A stretch of 64,000 nt of DNA from positions 248,001 through 312,000 of the forward strand of contig JAXMGD010000002.1 of NCBI GenBank assembly GCA_046347475.1. Direction: 5' to 3'. This document shows, one piece after another, positions 1 through 7,809 of the stretch; the stretch's first letter is position 1; the number at the start of each line of letters is the position of its first letter. Position numbers and translations under genes: made by a program. A model generated the notes under the pieces. That model saw only the letters and a list, made by a program, of their open reading frames with translations, was not told where the DNA came from and searched no databases. The stretch comes from CAMCXE01 sp046347475. GTDB lineage: Bacteria > Pseudomonadota > Gammaproteobacteria > Pseudomonadales > Cellvibrionaceae.

Positions 1-1069
1 GCGTGGCCAGTCCGAAGAGCACCAGAATTACCGTGATAATCCAAAAGCGCACAATTACCTTAGGTTCAGGCCAGCCTTTTAATTCGAAGTGGTGGTGAAT
101 GGGCGCCATCCGAAAAATACGCTTGCCGGTTAGCTTAAACGAGGCCACCTGCAGAATCACCGAGACGGTCTCGAGCACAAAAATGCCCGACATAATAAAA
201 AATACTATCTCGTGGCGCACCATCACAGCCACTAAACCAAGCGCGCCGCCAAGCGCTAAAGCGCCCACATCGCCCATAAACACCTGAGCCGGATAGGTGT
301 TGAACCACAAAAACCCGAGCCCAGCGCCCGCCAGGGCCGAACAAAACACCACCAGCTCACCGGTGCCCGGCACGTAGGGGATATGCAGATAAAGAGCGAA
401 CTTAGCATTGCCCACCAGATAAGCGATGATGCCTAGGGCTGAACCCACCATCACCGTGGGCATGATGGCGAGGCCATCCAAACCGTCGGTGAGATTGACG
501 GCATTGCTCGCCCCCACCACCACAAAGTACACCAGGAGGATGTAAAACACGCCGAGGTCGAGGGCGATGTTTTTGAAAAACGGCACATAAAGTTGAGTTT
601 CCGACGGCAGGCTGGCCGTGCTGTAGAGATAAAGCCCCACGGCCAGAGCCCCCAATGATTGCCAGATGTACTTCCACTTGGCGGGCAGGCCTTTGGAGTT
701 TTTCTCAATCACCTTGCGGTAATCGTCCACCCAACCCACCAGACCATAAACCACCAGTATAAAAAGCAGCGCCCACACAAACCGGTTGGTGAGGTCTGCC
801 CACAACAACAAACTAACACATATGGCAAATAAGATAAGCGTGCCGCCCATGGTGGGCGTACCGGATTTGCTTAGGTGGCTTTTGGGCCCGTCGGTACGAA
901 CGGATTGCCCCATTTGTTTGCTTTCCATCGTGCGGATGAACCAGGGCCCAGCCAAAAGCGAAATGCCCAGAGCGGTCAACACGCCTAAGATGGCCCGCAG
1001 AGTGAGGTATTGCACCACACCCAAAATATGTAATTGCGCCTCAAAGTGCTGGGCGAGCCAAAGTAACAT
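1..1069 (-). CDS. mraY: Phospho-N-acetylmuramoyl-pentapeptide transferase MraY (partial, 3' end cut)
   Basis: Integral membrane enzyme that transfers phospho-MurNAc-pentapeptide from UDP to undecaprenyl phosphate, making lipid I for peptidoglycan. Translating the minus strand from the ATG at 1069 gives about 356 codons of an open frame that runs off the window. The family is usually 360 residues, so only the last few are missing. Visible are many hydrophobic helices, the TMGG segment, the cytoplasmic DDYRK Asp pair, the NAVNLTDGLDGLA segment, FMGDVGALALGG and the MAPIHHHFE histidine loop, all MraY hallmarks. The start codon lies immediately next to the murF stop at 1070-1072, so the two are translationally coupled as the last visible genes of the dcw cluster. 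Confidence 0.96.
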   Translation of the reverse strand, partial: MLLWLAQHFEAQLHILGVVQYLTLRAILGVLTALGISLLAGPWFIRTMESKQMGQSVRTDGPKSHLSKSGTPTMGGTLILFAICVSLLLWADLTNRFVWALLFILVVYGLVGWVDDYRKVIEKNSKGLPAKWKYIWQSLGALAVGLYLYSTASLPSETQLYVPFFKNIALDLGVFYILLVYFVVVGASNAVNLTDGLDGLAIMPTVMVGSALGIIAYLVGNAKFALYLHIPYVPGTGELVVFCSALAGAGLGFLWFNTYPAQVFMGDVGALALGGALGLVAVMVRHEIVFFIMSGIFVLETVSVILQVASFKLTGKRIFRMAPIHHHFELKGWPEPKVIVRFWIITVILVLFGLAT

Positions 1070-2479
1070 CTATTCATGCTCCGATTGACGATCAAGTGTG
1101 GCGCCGAAGGCCATCAGCCCTTCGACTATGTGCTCCATATGCGCGCTGCGAGAGCCTTTGACCAGGCAATGTGCAGTGCGGCTCAGCAGGGGTTGCAGCT
1201 CGGCAACTAAGGCGGCTTGATTGGAGAAATGAGCAGCCCCCAGGCCAAAGGCCTCACTGGCTGCATAGCTTAAATCCCCCACGGTATAGAGCTGATCAAT
1301 ACCCGCCTGCCTGGCCAACTGGCCGATTTTGCGGTGCTCATCCAGGGCATCGTGCCCCAGTTCTTTCATATCCCCCAGCACCAAAATGCGCGGGCTGGCG
1401 CACTCGGCCAGGTAGCCGATGGCAGCCGCCACCGAACCGGGGTTGGCATTGTAGGTATCATCAATGAGGATTGCACCTGTTGGCGCAATTTTCGCTTGCA
1501 TGCGGCCTTTTTCCCCGCTGAACAGAGCCAAACCCGCCTGAATTTCCTGCGGCGCGATTCCAGCGGCATAGGCCATGCTGGCGGCCGCTAAGGCGTTGGC
1601 CACACTGTGCTTACCCAATACAGCAAGCTCGATGGGAATAGGGCTCTCCTCCAGCCGCCACTCAAACCCCCAGGCTCCAGTGGGCAAGCGATGCAAGCGG
1701 GCCGCTTGGCTCAAGTGACAGGACGGGGTGCCAGGCGGGGCAGCAGTTTGCAGGCTAAAACCTATCTTCTGCTGAGGTAGCGCCTGAATCTGGGCTCGGG
1801 CTTCCTGTGCGTAGGCCTCATCCAGGTTAAACACGGCTGTACCCTGCGCACTTAGCCCCGAGTAAATACGCAGTTTCTCCTCACGAATCCCAGCCAATGA
1901 GCCAAAGCCCTCCACATGGGCGGGCTGGACATTATTCACTAGCGCAACGTCCGGTGCGGCCAACGCGGTGAGATAAGCAATTTCACCGCGGCCACTGGCG
2001 CCCATTTCAATCACGGCGTATTCATGGCTGGGTTCTAGCTGCATGAGTGTGAGCGGTACACCCAGGTGATTATTGAGGTTGCCCGCGGTAGCGAGGGTTC
2101 GCCCAGCCTGCTCACAAATGCTTTTCAACATACCTTTTACCGTGGTTTTGCCACAGCTACCGGTGATGGCAAATAAGGTGCCGTGAAAATGCTCCACTCG
2201 CCACTGATGGGCAATTTTGCCCAGCGCCACCACCGCATCGGCAACCAGAATTTGCGGCAGCACCAGGCTGGTATCAAGCCGCTCCACTACCGCAGCGGCG
2301 GCCCCGGCAGCGGCCACCTGCGGCAAATAATCATGGCCATCAAAATGGGGGCCTTTAAGGGCGATAAATACATCCCCAGCCTGCAGCGCGCGGCTGTCGG
2401 TACACACGCGGCTCACAGTGCGGTTTTCACCCACTAGGGTGCCCTGAGCTGCTGCCGCCCAGGCAAGTAAATTCTTCAT
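1070..2479 (-). CDS. murF: UDP-MurNAc-tripeptide--D-Ala-D-Ala ligase MurF
   Basis: Cytoplasmic ATP-dependent ligase that adds D-Ala-D-Ala to UDP-MurNAc-tripeptide. The 469-residue product shows a Mur ligase N-terminal domain, the nucleotide loop TGSCGKTT near residue 107, a central ATPase domain, the DDTYNANPGS segment and a C-terminal Rossmann-like domain ending with the KGSRSAHME motif. The frame stays open upstream to 2539, but ATG 2479 is chosen because it begins MKNLLAW, like other MurF proteins, and lies 4 nt after the murE stop. The longer version would overlap murE by about 55 nt. It sits in the expected murE-murF-mraY order. Confidence 0.96.
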   Translation of the reverse strand: MKNLLAWAAAAQGTLVGENRTVSRVCTDSRALQAGDVFIALKGPHFDGHDYLPQVAAAGAAAAVVERLDTSLVLPQILVADAVVALGKIAHQWRVEHFHGTLFAITGSCGKTTVKGMLKSICEQAGRTLATAGNLNNHLGVPLTLMQLEPSHEYAVIEMGASGRGEIAYLTALAAPDVALVNNVQPAHVEGFGSLAGIREEKLRIYSGLSAQGTAVFNLDEAYAQEARAQIQALPQQKIGFSLQTAAPPGTPSCHLSQAARLHRLPTGAWGFEWRLEESPIPIELAVLGKHSVANALAAASMAYAAGIAPQEIQAGLALFSGEKGRMQAKIAPTGAILIDDTYNANPGSVAAAIGYLAECASPRILVLGDMKELGHDALDEHRKIGQLARQAGIDQLYTVGDLSYAASEAFGLGAAHFSNQAALVAELQPLLSRTAHCLVKGSRSAHMEHIVEGLMAFGATLDRQSEHE

Positions 2480-2483
2480 GGGA

Positions 2484-3971
2484 TTAACTCTCGGAAGGCG
2501 AATAGGCCGCCAAAGCCGCTTCAGCCTCGGCAATATCACTTAAAGCCAGTACCTGCTCGCCGATCAACTGATAGGTTTCATGGCCTTTACCGGCTAACAA
2601 TACCCAGTCGCCTGGCTCCGCCGCAGCAATCGTCGCGGCTATCGCTTTGCGGCGATCCTCTTCAACGCACCAGGCAGGCCGAGTGAGCCCGCTGGATATA
2701 TCGGCCAGGATACGCTGCGGGTCTTCACTTCTGGGGTTATCACTGGTGATCACCACCTTGTCAGCGGCCGCTTCAGCGGCCTGAGCCATCAGCGCCCGCT
2801 TGCCCCTATCGCGATCGCCCCCACAGCCAAATATCACCCACACCTCGCCCGTCGCGTGCACACGCACCGCGGCCAATGCTTTAGCCAAGGCATCGGGTGT
2901 GTGGGCGTAATCCACCACCACTTTAGGTGCGGCCCTAGGGCCGCTGACCAGGTGCATACGGCCAGTAACCGGCTGTAACCCCGCCGTGATAGACGCCAAG
3001 CGCGGCCAAGCTTCAGGCTGCAAAGCCAGCAAGGTGGTGAGGCTGGCTAATAAATTCTCCACATTGAAGCGCCCCAACAAAGGGGCACTTAAACGCTGCG
3101 CACCCCAAGGGCTATTCAAATCAAAACTGATCCCCTCCGTGCTGTAGCTGCAGCCGGTCGCCTGCACATCACAGGCCGTGTCCAGGCCGTAGCCAAGTAC
3201 CTGGGTGCCTGCCGCTATCCCCTGGCGCATGGTCCCACTGTAGGTGTCGTCCTCGTTGAGCACCGCAAGCGGCAACTGGGGCCAGTGGAACAACTTCTGT
3301 TTGGCGCTGGCATAGCTGTCCATATCACCGTGATAATCCAAGTGATCACGGCTGAGGTTGGTAAACACCGCCCCGGCAAACTCCACGCCCGCAACACGCC
3401 CCTGATCAAGCGCATGGGAGGAAACTTCCATGGCCACCTGGGTAATACCCTCATCCACCAGGCCACGCAAAATACGCTGCAGATTAATCGCATCGGGGGT
3501 TGTTTTGCCCGTGTCGGTAAGCGCCGCTTGCCAGTGCCCAAAGCCCAGGGTGCCAATCACCCCGCCCCTTGCACCGCTAACCGCTTCCAACAATTGAGCC
3601 AGTAAAAAAGCCGTTGTGGACTTGCCATTGGTACCGGTGATGCCGATAAGCCGCATGGCTCGGCTCGGGTGCTGGTAAAACTCCGCCGCCCACTCGGCCA
3701 TATGCGCCCCGGGCGAAGGCAGAGCCAACAAGGTCTCGGCCGCGACAGACGGCAGCGGCAGAGCGGAGTCCACCACAATCCAACGGGCGCCCCTGAGCAG
3801 CGCTTGCGCTATATGAGCACTGCGCTGGGGTTCACAGGCCAAGGCAAAAAACACATCGCCAGGTACAACCTGGCGACTGTCCAACTGCAGCCCACCGGCC
3901 AAAAGCGGCGCGCGGGCGGCATCGATATTCGGCAAAAAGGCCCCGAGGGGCCTTGTGTAGTGAAGTGTCAT
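2484..3971 (-). CDS. murE: UDP-MurNAc-L-Ala-D-Glu--meso-DAP ligase MurE
   Basis: Cytoplasmic ligase adding the third stem residue to UDP-MurNAc-dipeptide. The 495-residue protein has the Mur N-terminal domain, the P-loop TGTNGKST at residues 112-119, and the DNPR motif in the C-terminal domain. In this family DNPR marks specificity for meso-diaminopimelate rather than lysine, in keeping with a Gram-negative wall. Its ATG overlaps the ftsI stop by 4 nt (ATGA), so translation is coupled to ftsI. The length matches the family. Confidence 0.97.
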   Translation of the reverse strand: MTLHYTRPLGAFLPNIDAARAPLLAGGLQLDSRQVVPGDVFFALACEPQRSAHIAQALLRGARWIVVDSALPLPSVAAETLLALPSPGAHMAEWAAEFYQHPSRAMRLIGITGTNGKSTTAFLLAQLLEAVSGARGGVIGTLGFGHWQAALTDTGKTTPDAINLQRILRGLVDEGITQVAMEVSSHALDQGRVAGVEFAGAVFTNLSRDHLDYHGDMDSYASAKQKLFHWPQLPLAVLNEDDTYSGTMRQGIAAGTQVLGYGLDTACDVQATGCSYSTEGISFDLNSPWGAQRLSAPLLGRFNVENLLASLTTLLALQPEAWPRLASITAGLQPVTGRMHLVSGPRAAPKVVVDYAHTPDALAKALAAVRVHATGEVWVIFGCGGDRDRGKRALMAQAAEAAADKVVITSDNPRSEDPQRILADISSGLTRPAWCVEEDRRKAIAATIAAAEPGDWVLLAGKGHETYQLIGEQVLALSDIAEAEAALAAYSPSES

Positions 3972-5671
3972 GGGCCTGCCGCCGCCACTTGGCGCGGCAG
4001 CGCCGGAGGTACATTCAGCAGGCGCAATGAGCCATCGGCCACTTTGGCAAATACCGGCGCCGCCACATCACCTCCGTAATAACTGCCCTTAGTGGGTTCG
4101 TTAATGACTACCACCGAGACTATTTCAGGGTTATCCGCAGGCGCCATACCAGCAAAAATCGCCACATATTTATTCTCGGCATAACCGGTGGAATCCACCT
4201 TGTGGGCAGTGCCGGTCTTACCCGCGAAAGTGTAGGACTCCAAGCGGGCTTTGTAGGCCGTACCGCCAGGTTGCACCACCGCTTTGAGCATCTCAGTTAC
4301 CTGGGCTGCGACCTTGGGCGAAATAATTTGTTGGGGCTTTTTATCCTCTAACACCTTGGCGTCTTTCTTTAACAGGCTGACAGAATGAAATTGCCCTTGA
4401 TTCGCAATCATCAGATAAGCCTGCGCCAACTGTAAGGGTGTTGCACTCATGCCCATACCAAAGGCCAAGGTGGCCCGCTCGATGGGTTGCCACTTGGCGT
4501 GACTGGGCAATACCCCTGCGCTTTCACCGGGAAATCCCACGCCCGTTATTTCACCAAAACCACTTTTATGCAGCAAATCCCGCACGGATTGCGGCTCTAA
4601 ATCCAAGGCTAATTTACTGATACCAATTTGACTGGATTTTTGAATAATCGTAGTTAAATCAATTGGCCCTAAATTGTGCTTATCCTTAAGTGTTTTGCTA
4701 CCCACCTGCAAATAACCGGGGCTGGTGTTAATTACCGTATCGGGTTTATAGCGGCCCGTTTCCAGTGCCGCCATTACGGCAAACGGCTTTATAGTGGAGC
4801 CTGGCTCGACCACATCGGTAATCGCGCGGTTGCGCAAATTATTCAAGGGCACATTAATGCGGTTATTTGGGTTAAAACTGGGCTGATTGGCCATCGCCAA
4901 TATTTCACCTGTTTTTGCATTTAACACCACGACACTACCTGAAAGTGCGCCACGCTCTTCCACCTGAGCTTTGAGAGCCTTGTGGGCCACATACTGCAAG
5001 CGCAAATCAATACTCAGCTGCACATCTTTACCCGCAACCGCCGCTTTTTTAAGGCCCAATTCTTTTACCACATTGCCTTTTAAATCTTTGATCACTTCTT
5101 TGTTGCCTGGGCTGCCCGTCAGCCAGCTATCCAACGCCAATTCCATACCTTCTTGGCCGTGATCATCGATATTGGTAAACCCCACCAAATGAGCCGCCAC
5201 TTCACCCGCCGGATAATAGCGCTCATATTCCTCCTCTACGCCAACACCGGGTATTTGCAACTGGGTAATTTCTTCGGCATCGTGGGGCGGCAATTTACGG
5301 GCTAAATAAATAAATTTGCGATCAGCATTGGCAGCGATTTTTTTCTCTATATCAGCCGTGGTCAACTTCAAGGCTTTTGCCAGACGCGGAAAATCTTTAC
5401 TGTCAACTTTTTGCGGATTGACAAAAATCGATTGCACAGGTGTGCTCACCGCCAATAATTCACCATTGCGATCGGTAATCATGCCGCGGTAGGCACTTAT
5501 TTTTTCCTGCCGCAGGGTGCGCGACTGGCCTTGCTGCTGTAAAAAATCGTAGCCTCGCTCTTGACCTGGCAGCACTTGTAATTGCGCTAAATGCCAAATC
5601 ATCGCGCCGGGCATAATGCCCAGCAGCGCGCACAACAAGGTTAATCGCCATTTGGCGAGCAAACGAATCAT
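3968..5671 (-). CDS. ftsI: Peptidoglycan D,D-transpeptidase FtsI (PBP3)
   Basis: Septal class B penicillin-binding protein that cross-links peptidoglycan during division. The 567-residue product has a short cytoplasmic N-terminus, one membrane helix at about residues 9-30, a PBP dimerization domain and a C-terminal transpeptidase domain. The nucleophile motif is S292-T-I-K295 and the KTG motif is K485-T-G. The middle SxN motif reads S346-S347-Q348, so the usual Asn is Gln. This is unusual and is reported separately. Neighbours are ftsL (34 nt upstream) and murE (4-nt overlap), the canonical dcw order. Confidence 0.96.
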   Translation of the reverse strand: MIRLLAKWRLTLLCALLGIMPGAMIWHLAQLQVLPGQERGYDFLQQQGQSRTLRQEKISAYRGMITDRNGELLAVSTPVQSIFVNPQKVDSKDFPRLAKALKLTTADIEKKIAANADRKFIYLARKLPPHDAEEITQLQIPGVGVEEEYERYYPAGEVAAHLVGFTNIDDHGQEGMELALDSWLTGSPGNKEVIKDLKGNVVKELGLKKAAVAGKDVQLSIDLRLQYVAHKALKAQVEERGALSGSVVVLNAKTGEILAMANQPSFNPNNRINVPLNNLRNRAITDVVEPGSTIKPFAVMAALETGRYKPDTVINTSPGYLQVGSKTLKDKHNLGPIDLTTIIQKSSQIGISKLALDLEPQSVRDLLHKSGFGEITGVGFPGESAGVLPSHAKWQPIERATLAFGMGMSATPLQLAQAYLMIANQGQFHSVSLLKKDAKVLEDKKPQQIISPKVAAQVTEMLKAVVQPGGTAYKARLESYTFAGKTGTAHKVDSTGYAENKYVAIFAGMAPADNPEIVSVVVINEPTKGSYYGGDVAAPVFAKVADGSLRLLNVPPALPRQVAAAGP

Positions 5672-5705
5672 GGTGTGTCCTTAACTAAAACGCAGTTGTT
5701 CATCT

Positions 5706-5981
5706 TTATAAGGCATCTTTAGGTAAAGCAATAAAACGCACATTACTGGGGTTAACCATTTTTAATTGCTCGCCTGCCACACTTTCCACCCGCGCATACG
5801 CAGCCATGGAACTCTTTTCTAACATTAATTGGCCAGACTCCACTTGCAGGGCATTTAATTCCCGGCGCGTATTTTCCAAACTAGCGGTAGCCTTGCGCGC
5901 TAAATGAGATTCGTACACCACAGCCAAGGCCGACACTAAACAGCCCATCCACAGCAGCGCAATGACAAAAAAACGACTCAT
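5706..5981 (-). CDS. ftsL: Cell division protein FtsL
   Basis: Small bitopic divisome protein of the FtsQ-FtsL-FtsB complex that activates septal synthesis by FtsW-FtsI. The 91 residues show one N-terminal membrane helix (about residues 4-22), then a periplasmic helix with coiled-coil-like heptads (residues 25-75), the standard FtsL build. Sequence conservation in this family is poor, so the call rests on size, topology and its place between rsmH and ftsI. Its ATG follows the rsmH stop by only about 5 nt. Confidence 0.9.
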   Translation of the reverse strand: MSRFFVIALLWMGCLVSALAVVYESHLARKATASLENTRRELNALQVESGQLMLEKSSMAAYARVESVAGEQLKMVNPSNVRFIALPKDAL

Positions 5982-5986
5982 GACTC

Positions 5987-6955
5987 TTACTTATTGTTAT
6001 TAAACGATTGCCGCCCACCTGCGGGGCTCAACTTCTGCGCCACTCGCAACACGGCACTGCGAGCGCGCACATTATTTTTTAATTCTTCACTGCTGGCTTT
6101 GATCGGCTTGGTCACCAACTCCATAGTGCGGTTAATTTGGTCGGCGCGAATCGGCAGCCCCTTGGGGAAGTCCTCGCCTTTAGCGCCTTCTTTAAAAAAG
6201 CGCTTAACTAAGCGATCTTCTAAGCTATGAAAACTAATCACCGCCACCCGTCCGCCGGGTTTAATCACATCAAAAGCAGCGCTTAAACCCTGCTGCAAAT
6301 CTTCCAATTCTTTATTAATAAAAATGCGAATCGCCTGAAAAACCCGCGTTGCCGGGTGTTTTTCTCGCTCCCATTTAGGGTTGGCCGCAGCGACCACATC
6401 GGCTAAGTCTTTTGTGCGTTCAAAAGGTTTTTTCAGCCGCCGCTCCACAATGGCGCGGGCGATTCGGCGGGCAAAACGCTCTTCACCATAATCAAAAAAT
6501 ACCTGCATCATCTGCGCTTCAGCGGCACTATTAACCCACTGCGCGGCGCTTTGCCCAGAGGTGGTATCCATCCGCATATCCAGCGGGCCATCCTGCATAA
6601 AACTAAAACCGCGCTCGGCTTGATCTAATTGCGGAGACGACACACCTAAATCCATCAGCACGCCACTTATGGCGCCGTGCAAATTTAATTCAGCCACTAC
6701 GGCAGAAAGATCCGCAAAACTGCTGTGGATGAGCTGTAAACGCGGGTCATCAGCAAATTGCTGGCGACCATAGGCAATCGCCTCCGGATCTTTATCAAAC
6801 GCCAATAACCGTCCGCTGGCCGCCAAACGCTCCAAAATCGCTCGGCTATGGCCGCCGCGACCAAAGGTGCAATCGATATAAATGCCTTCAGCATCCTGTA
6901 CCAGCGCCTCAACGGATTCGCGCAGCAACACTGAACAATGTAATTCTTGGCTCAC
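5987..6955 (-). CDS. rsmH: 16S rRNA (cytosine(1402)-N4)-methyltransferase RsmH
   Basis: SAM-dependent methyltransferase acting on C1402 in the 16S rRNA decoding centre. The 322-residue protein shows the SAM-binding motif CTFGRGGHS near residue 30, the DLGVSSPQLD motif and the FHSLEDRLVKRFF motif, all diagnostic for RsmH (MraW). Its start overlaps the end of mraZ by 4 nt, and ftsL follows directly, giving tight coupling at the head of the dcw operon. Length and motif order are normal. Confidence 0.97.
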   Translation of the reverse strand: MSQELHCSVLLRESVEALVQDAEGIYIDCTFGRGGHSRAILERLAASGRLLAFDKDPEAIAYGRQQFADDPRLQLIHSSFADLSAVVAELNLHGAISGVLMDLGVSSPQLDQAERGFSFMQDGPLDMRMDTTSGQSAAQWVNSAAEAQMMQVFFDYGEERFARRIARAIVERRLKKPFERTKDLADVVAAANPKWEREKHPATRVFQAIRIFINKELEDLQQGLSAAFDVIKPGGRVAVISFHSLEDRLVKRFFKEGAKGEDFPKGLPIRADQINRTMELVTKPIKASSEELKNNVRARSAVLRVAQKLSPAGGRQSFNNNK

Positions 6956-7392
6956 AGGGACAGGCTCAACATTTCAGGTGGTAATTCGCCATCTAAGTCA
7001 TCCGCTAAGGTGCGAAGCCAGGCCGCCTCATCCCACAATTCAAATTTTTTCCCCAATCCCACCAACATCAGGTTCTTATCCAAGCCCGCGTAATCGCGCA
7101 GGGTCGGTGGAATCAATAAACGCCCTGCACTATCGAGTTCCAGGGGTGTTGCATAACCAATTAACAAGCGCTGAGCGCGCAGCGCCGCTTTATTAAAACT
7201 CGGCAAGGCTTCGATTTTGGGCAGGATTTGCTCCCACTCGGGTTCTGGGTAGAGCAGCACGCAGCGATCTTGGGTATGAGCGGTCAATACCACCCGCCCC
7301 TGGCATACAGACGCTAAGGATTCCCGGCATTTAGCCGGTACCGCGATGCGGCCCTTCGCATCCATATTGATTGCGTGACTACCCTGGAACAC
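6952..7392 (-). CDS. mraZ: Transcriptional regulator MraZ
   Basis: AbrB-fold DNA-binding protein that in E. coli represses the dcw operon from direct repeats in the mra promoter leader. The 146-residue product has the two characteristic DxxGR repeats (DAKGRIAVPAK and DSAGRLLIPP). The start used is a GTG at 7390-7392 giving MFQGSHAINMD, which lines up with the usual MFRG start of MraZ. It is the first gene of the dcw operon. Two GTGGG repeats with a 10-nt period lie upstream, so autoregulation is likely. Confidence 0.95.
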   Translation of the reverse strand: MFQGSHAINMDAKGRIAVPAKCRESLASVCQGRVVLTAHTQDRCVLLYPEPEWEQILPKIEALPSFNKAALRAQRLLIGYATPLELDSAGRLLIPPTLRDYAGLDKNLMLVGLGKKFELWDEAAWLRTLADDLDGELPPEMLSLSL

Positions 7393-7397
7393 GCTCC

Positions 7398-7433
7398 CCC
7401 ACTCTTAAGCTCATCTACCCCACCAACCCCCAC
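7398..7433 (-). promoter_or_regulatory. MraZ-type operator repeats
   Basis: On the minus strand GTGGG occurs at 7429-7433 and 7419-7423 with exactly 5 nt between them, and again at 7398-7402. In E. coli MraZ binds TGGG-type direct repeats on a 10-nt period in the mra leader. The two upstream boxes fit that spacing exactly. The third is 21 nt away, one base off phase. The boxes lie between the predicted transcription start and the mraZ GTG. Confidence 0.75.
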
Positions 7434-7461
7434 AAAAAAACACTTTTTACCACTTCGATAC

Positions 7462-7489
7462 ACTATATGCGGGAACCCAGTAAAGTCAA
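7462..7489 (-). promoter_or_regulatory. Sigma-70 promoter of the mraZ/dcw operon
   Basis: Minus-strand -35 TTGACT at 7484-7489 and -10 TATAGT at 7462-7467, with a 16-nt spacer. It points at mraZ about 70 nt away and sits just upstream of the GTGGG boxes, matching the E. coli Pmra layout. This is an inference from consensus matching only. Confidence 0.7.
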
Positions 7490-7809
7490 GGCGCGTGGGC
7501 TGGAAGCGGGCGAAATTAGCAACCCATGGCGTAAGTTAGCGCCAGCTTTGAGCAATAATTAGGCGATTATTTTTAAGGTTACGTGGAGGCGAGGTAGGAG
7601 TAGCGGTTGCGCAGAACCGCTACTTGGTTAAAAGAAGCCGAACCTGAGTGTTTGAACGCAAGGCACCGAACTCGGCGCAACTATGTATTAGTTGAAGCCA
7701 GCTCAAGCGAGAGAGAGAAAATAAGAAGGAGGAAGAAAGTAAGGCGGGAGATAGTAAGAAGGGAGAAAGCACAACAGAAGAAAATAAGGCAATAGATTGA
7801 CGGCTTCGC
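7490..7809. other. Intergenic region with a polypurine tract
   Basis: No convincing gene lies between the mraZ promoter and the broken EAL gene. About 7704-7795 is strongly purine-rich on the plus strand (long runs of GA, GAAG and GGAG). It holds a 62-codon open frame (7607-7795) coding mainly Arg, Lys, Glu and Gln, which I regard as composition noise. Nothing else is recognised. Confidence 0.5.

Noticed and set aside
7607..7795. 62-codon Arg/Lys/Glu-rich frame
   Set aside because: Composition follows from the polypurine tract rather than from coding selection.
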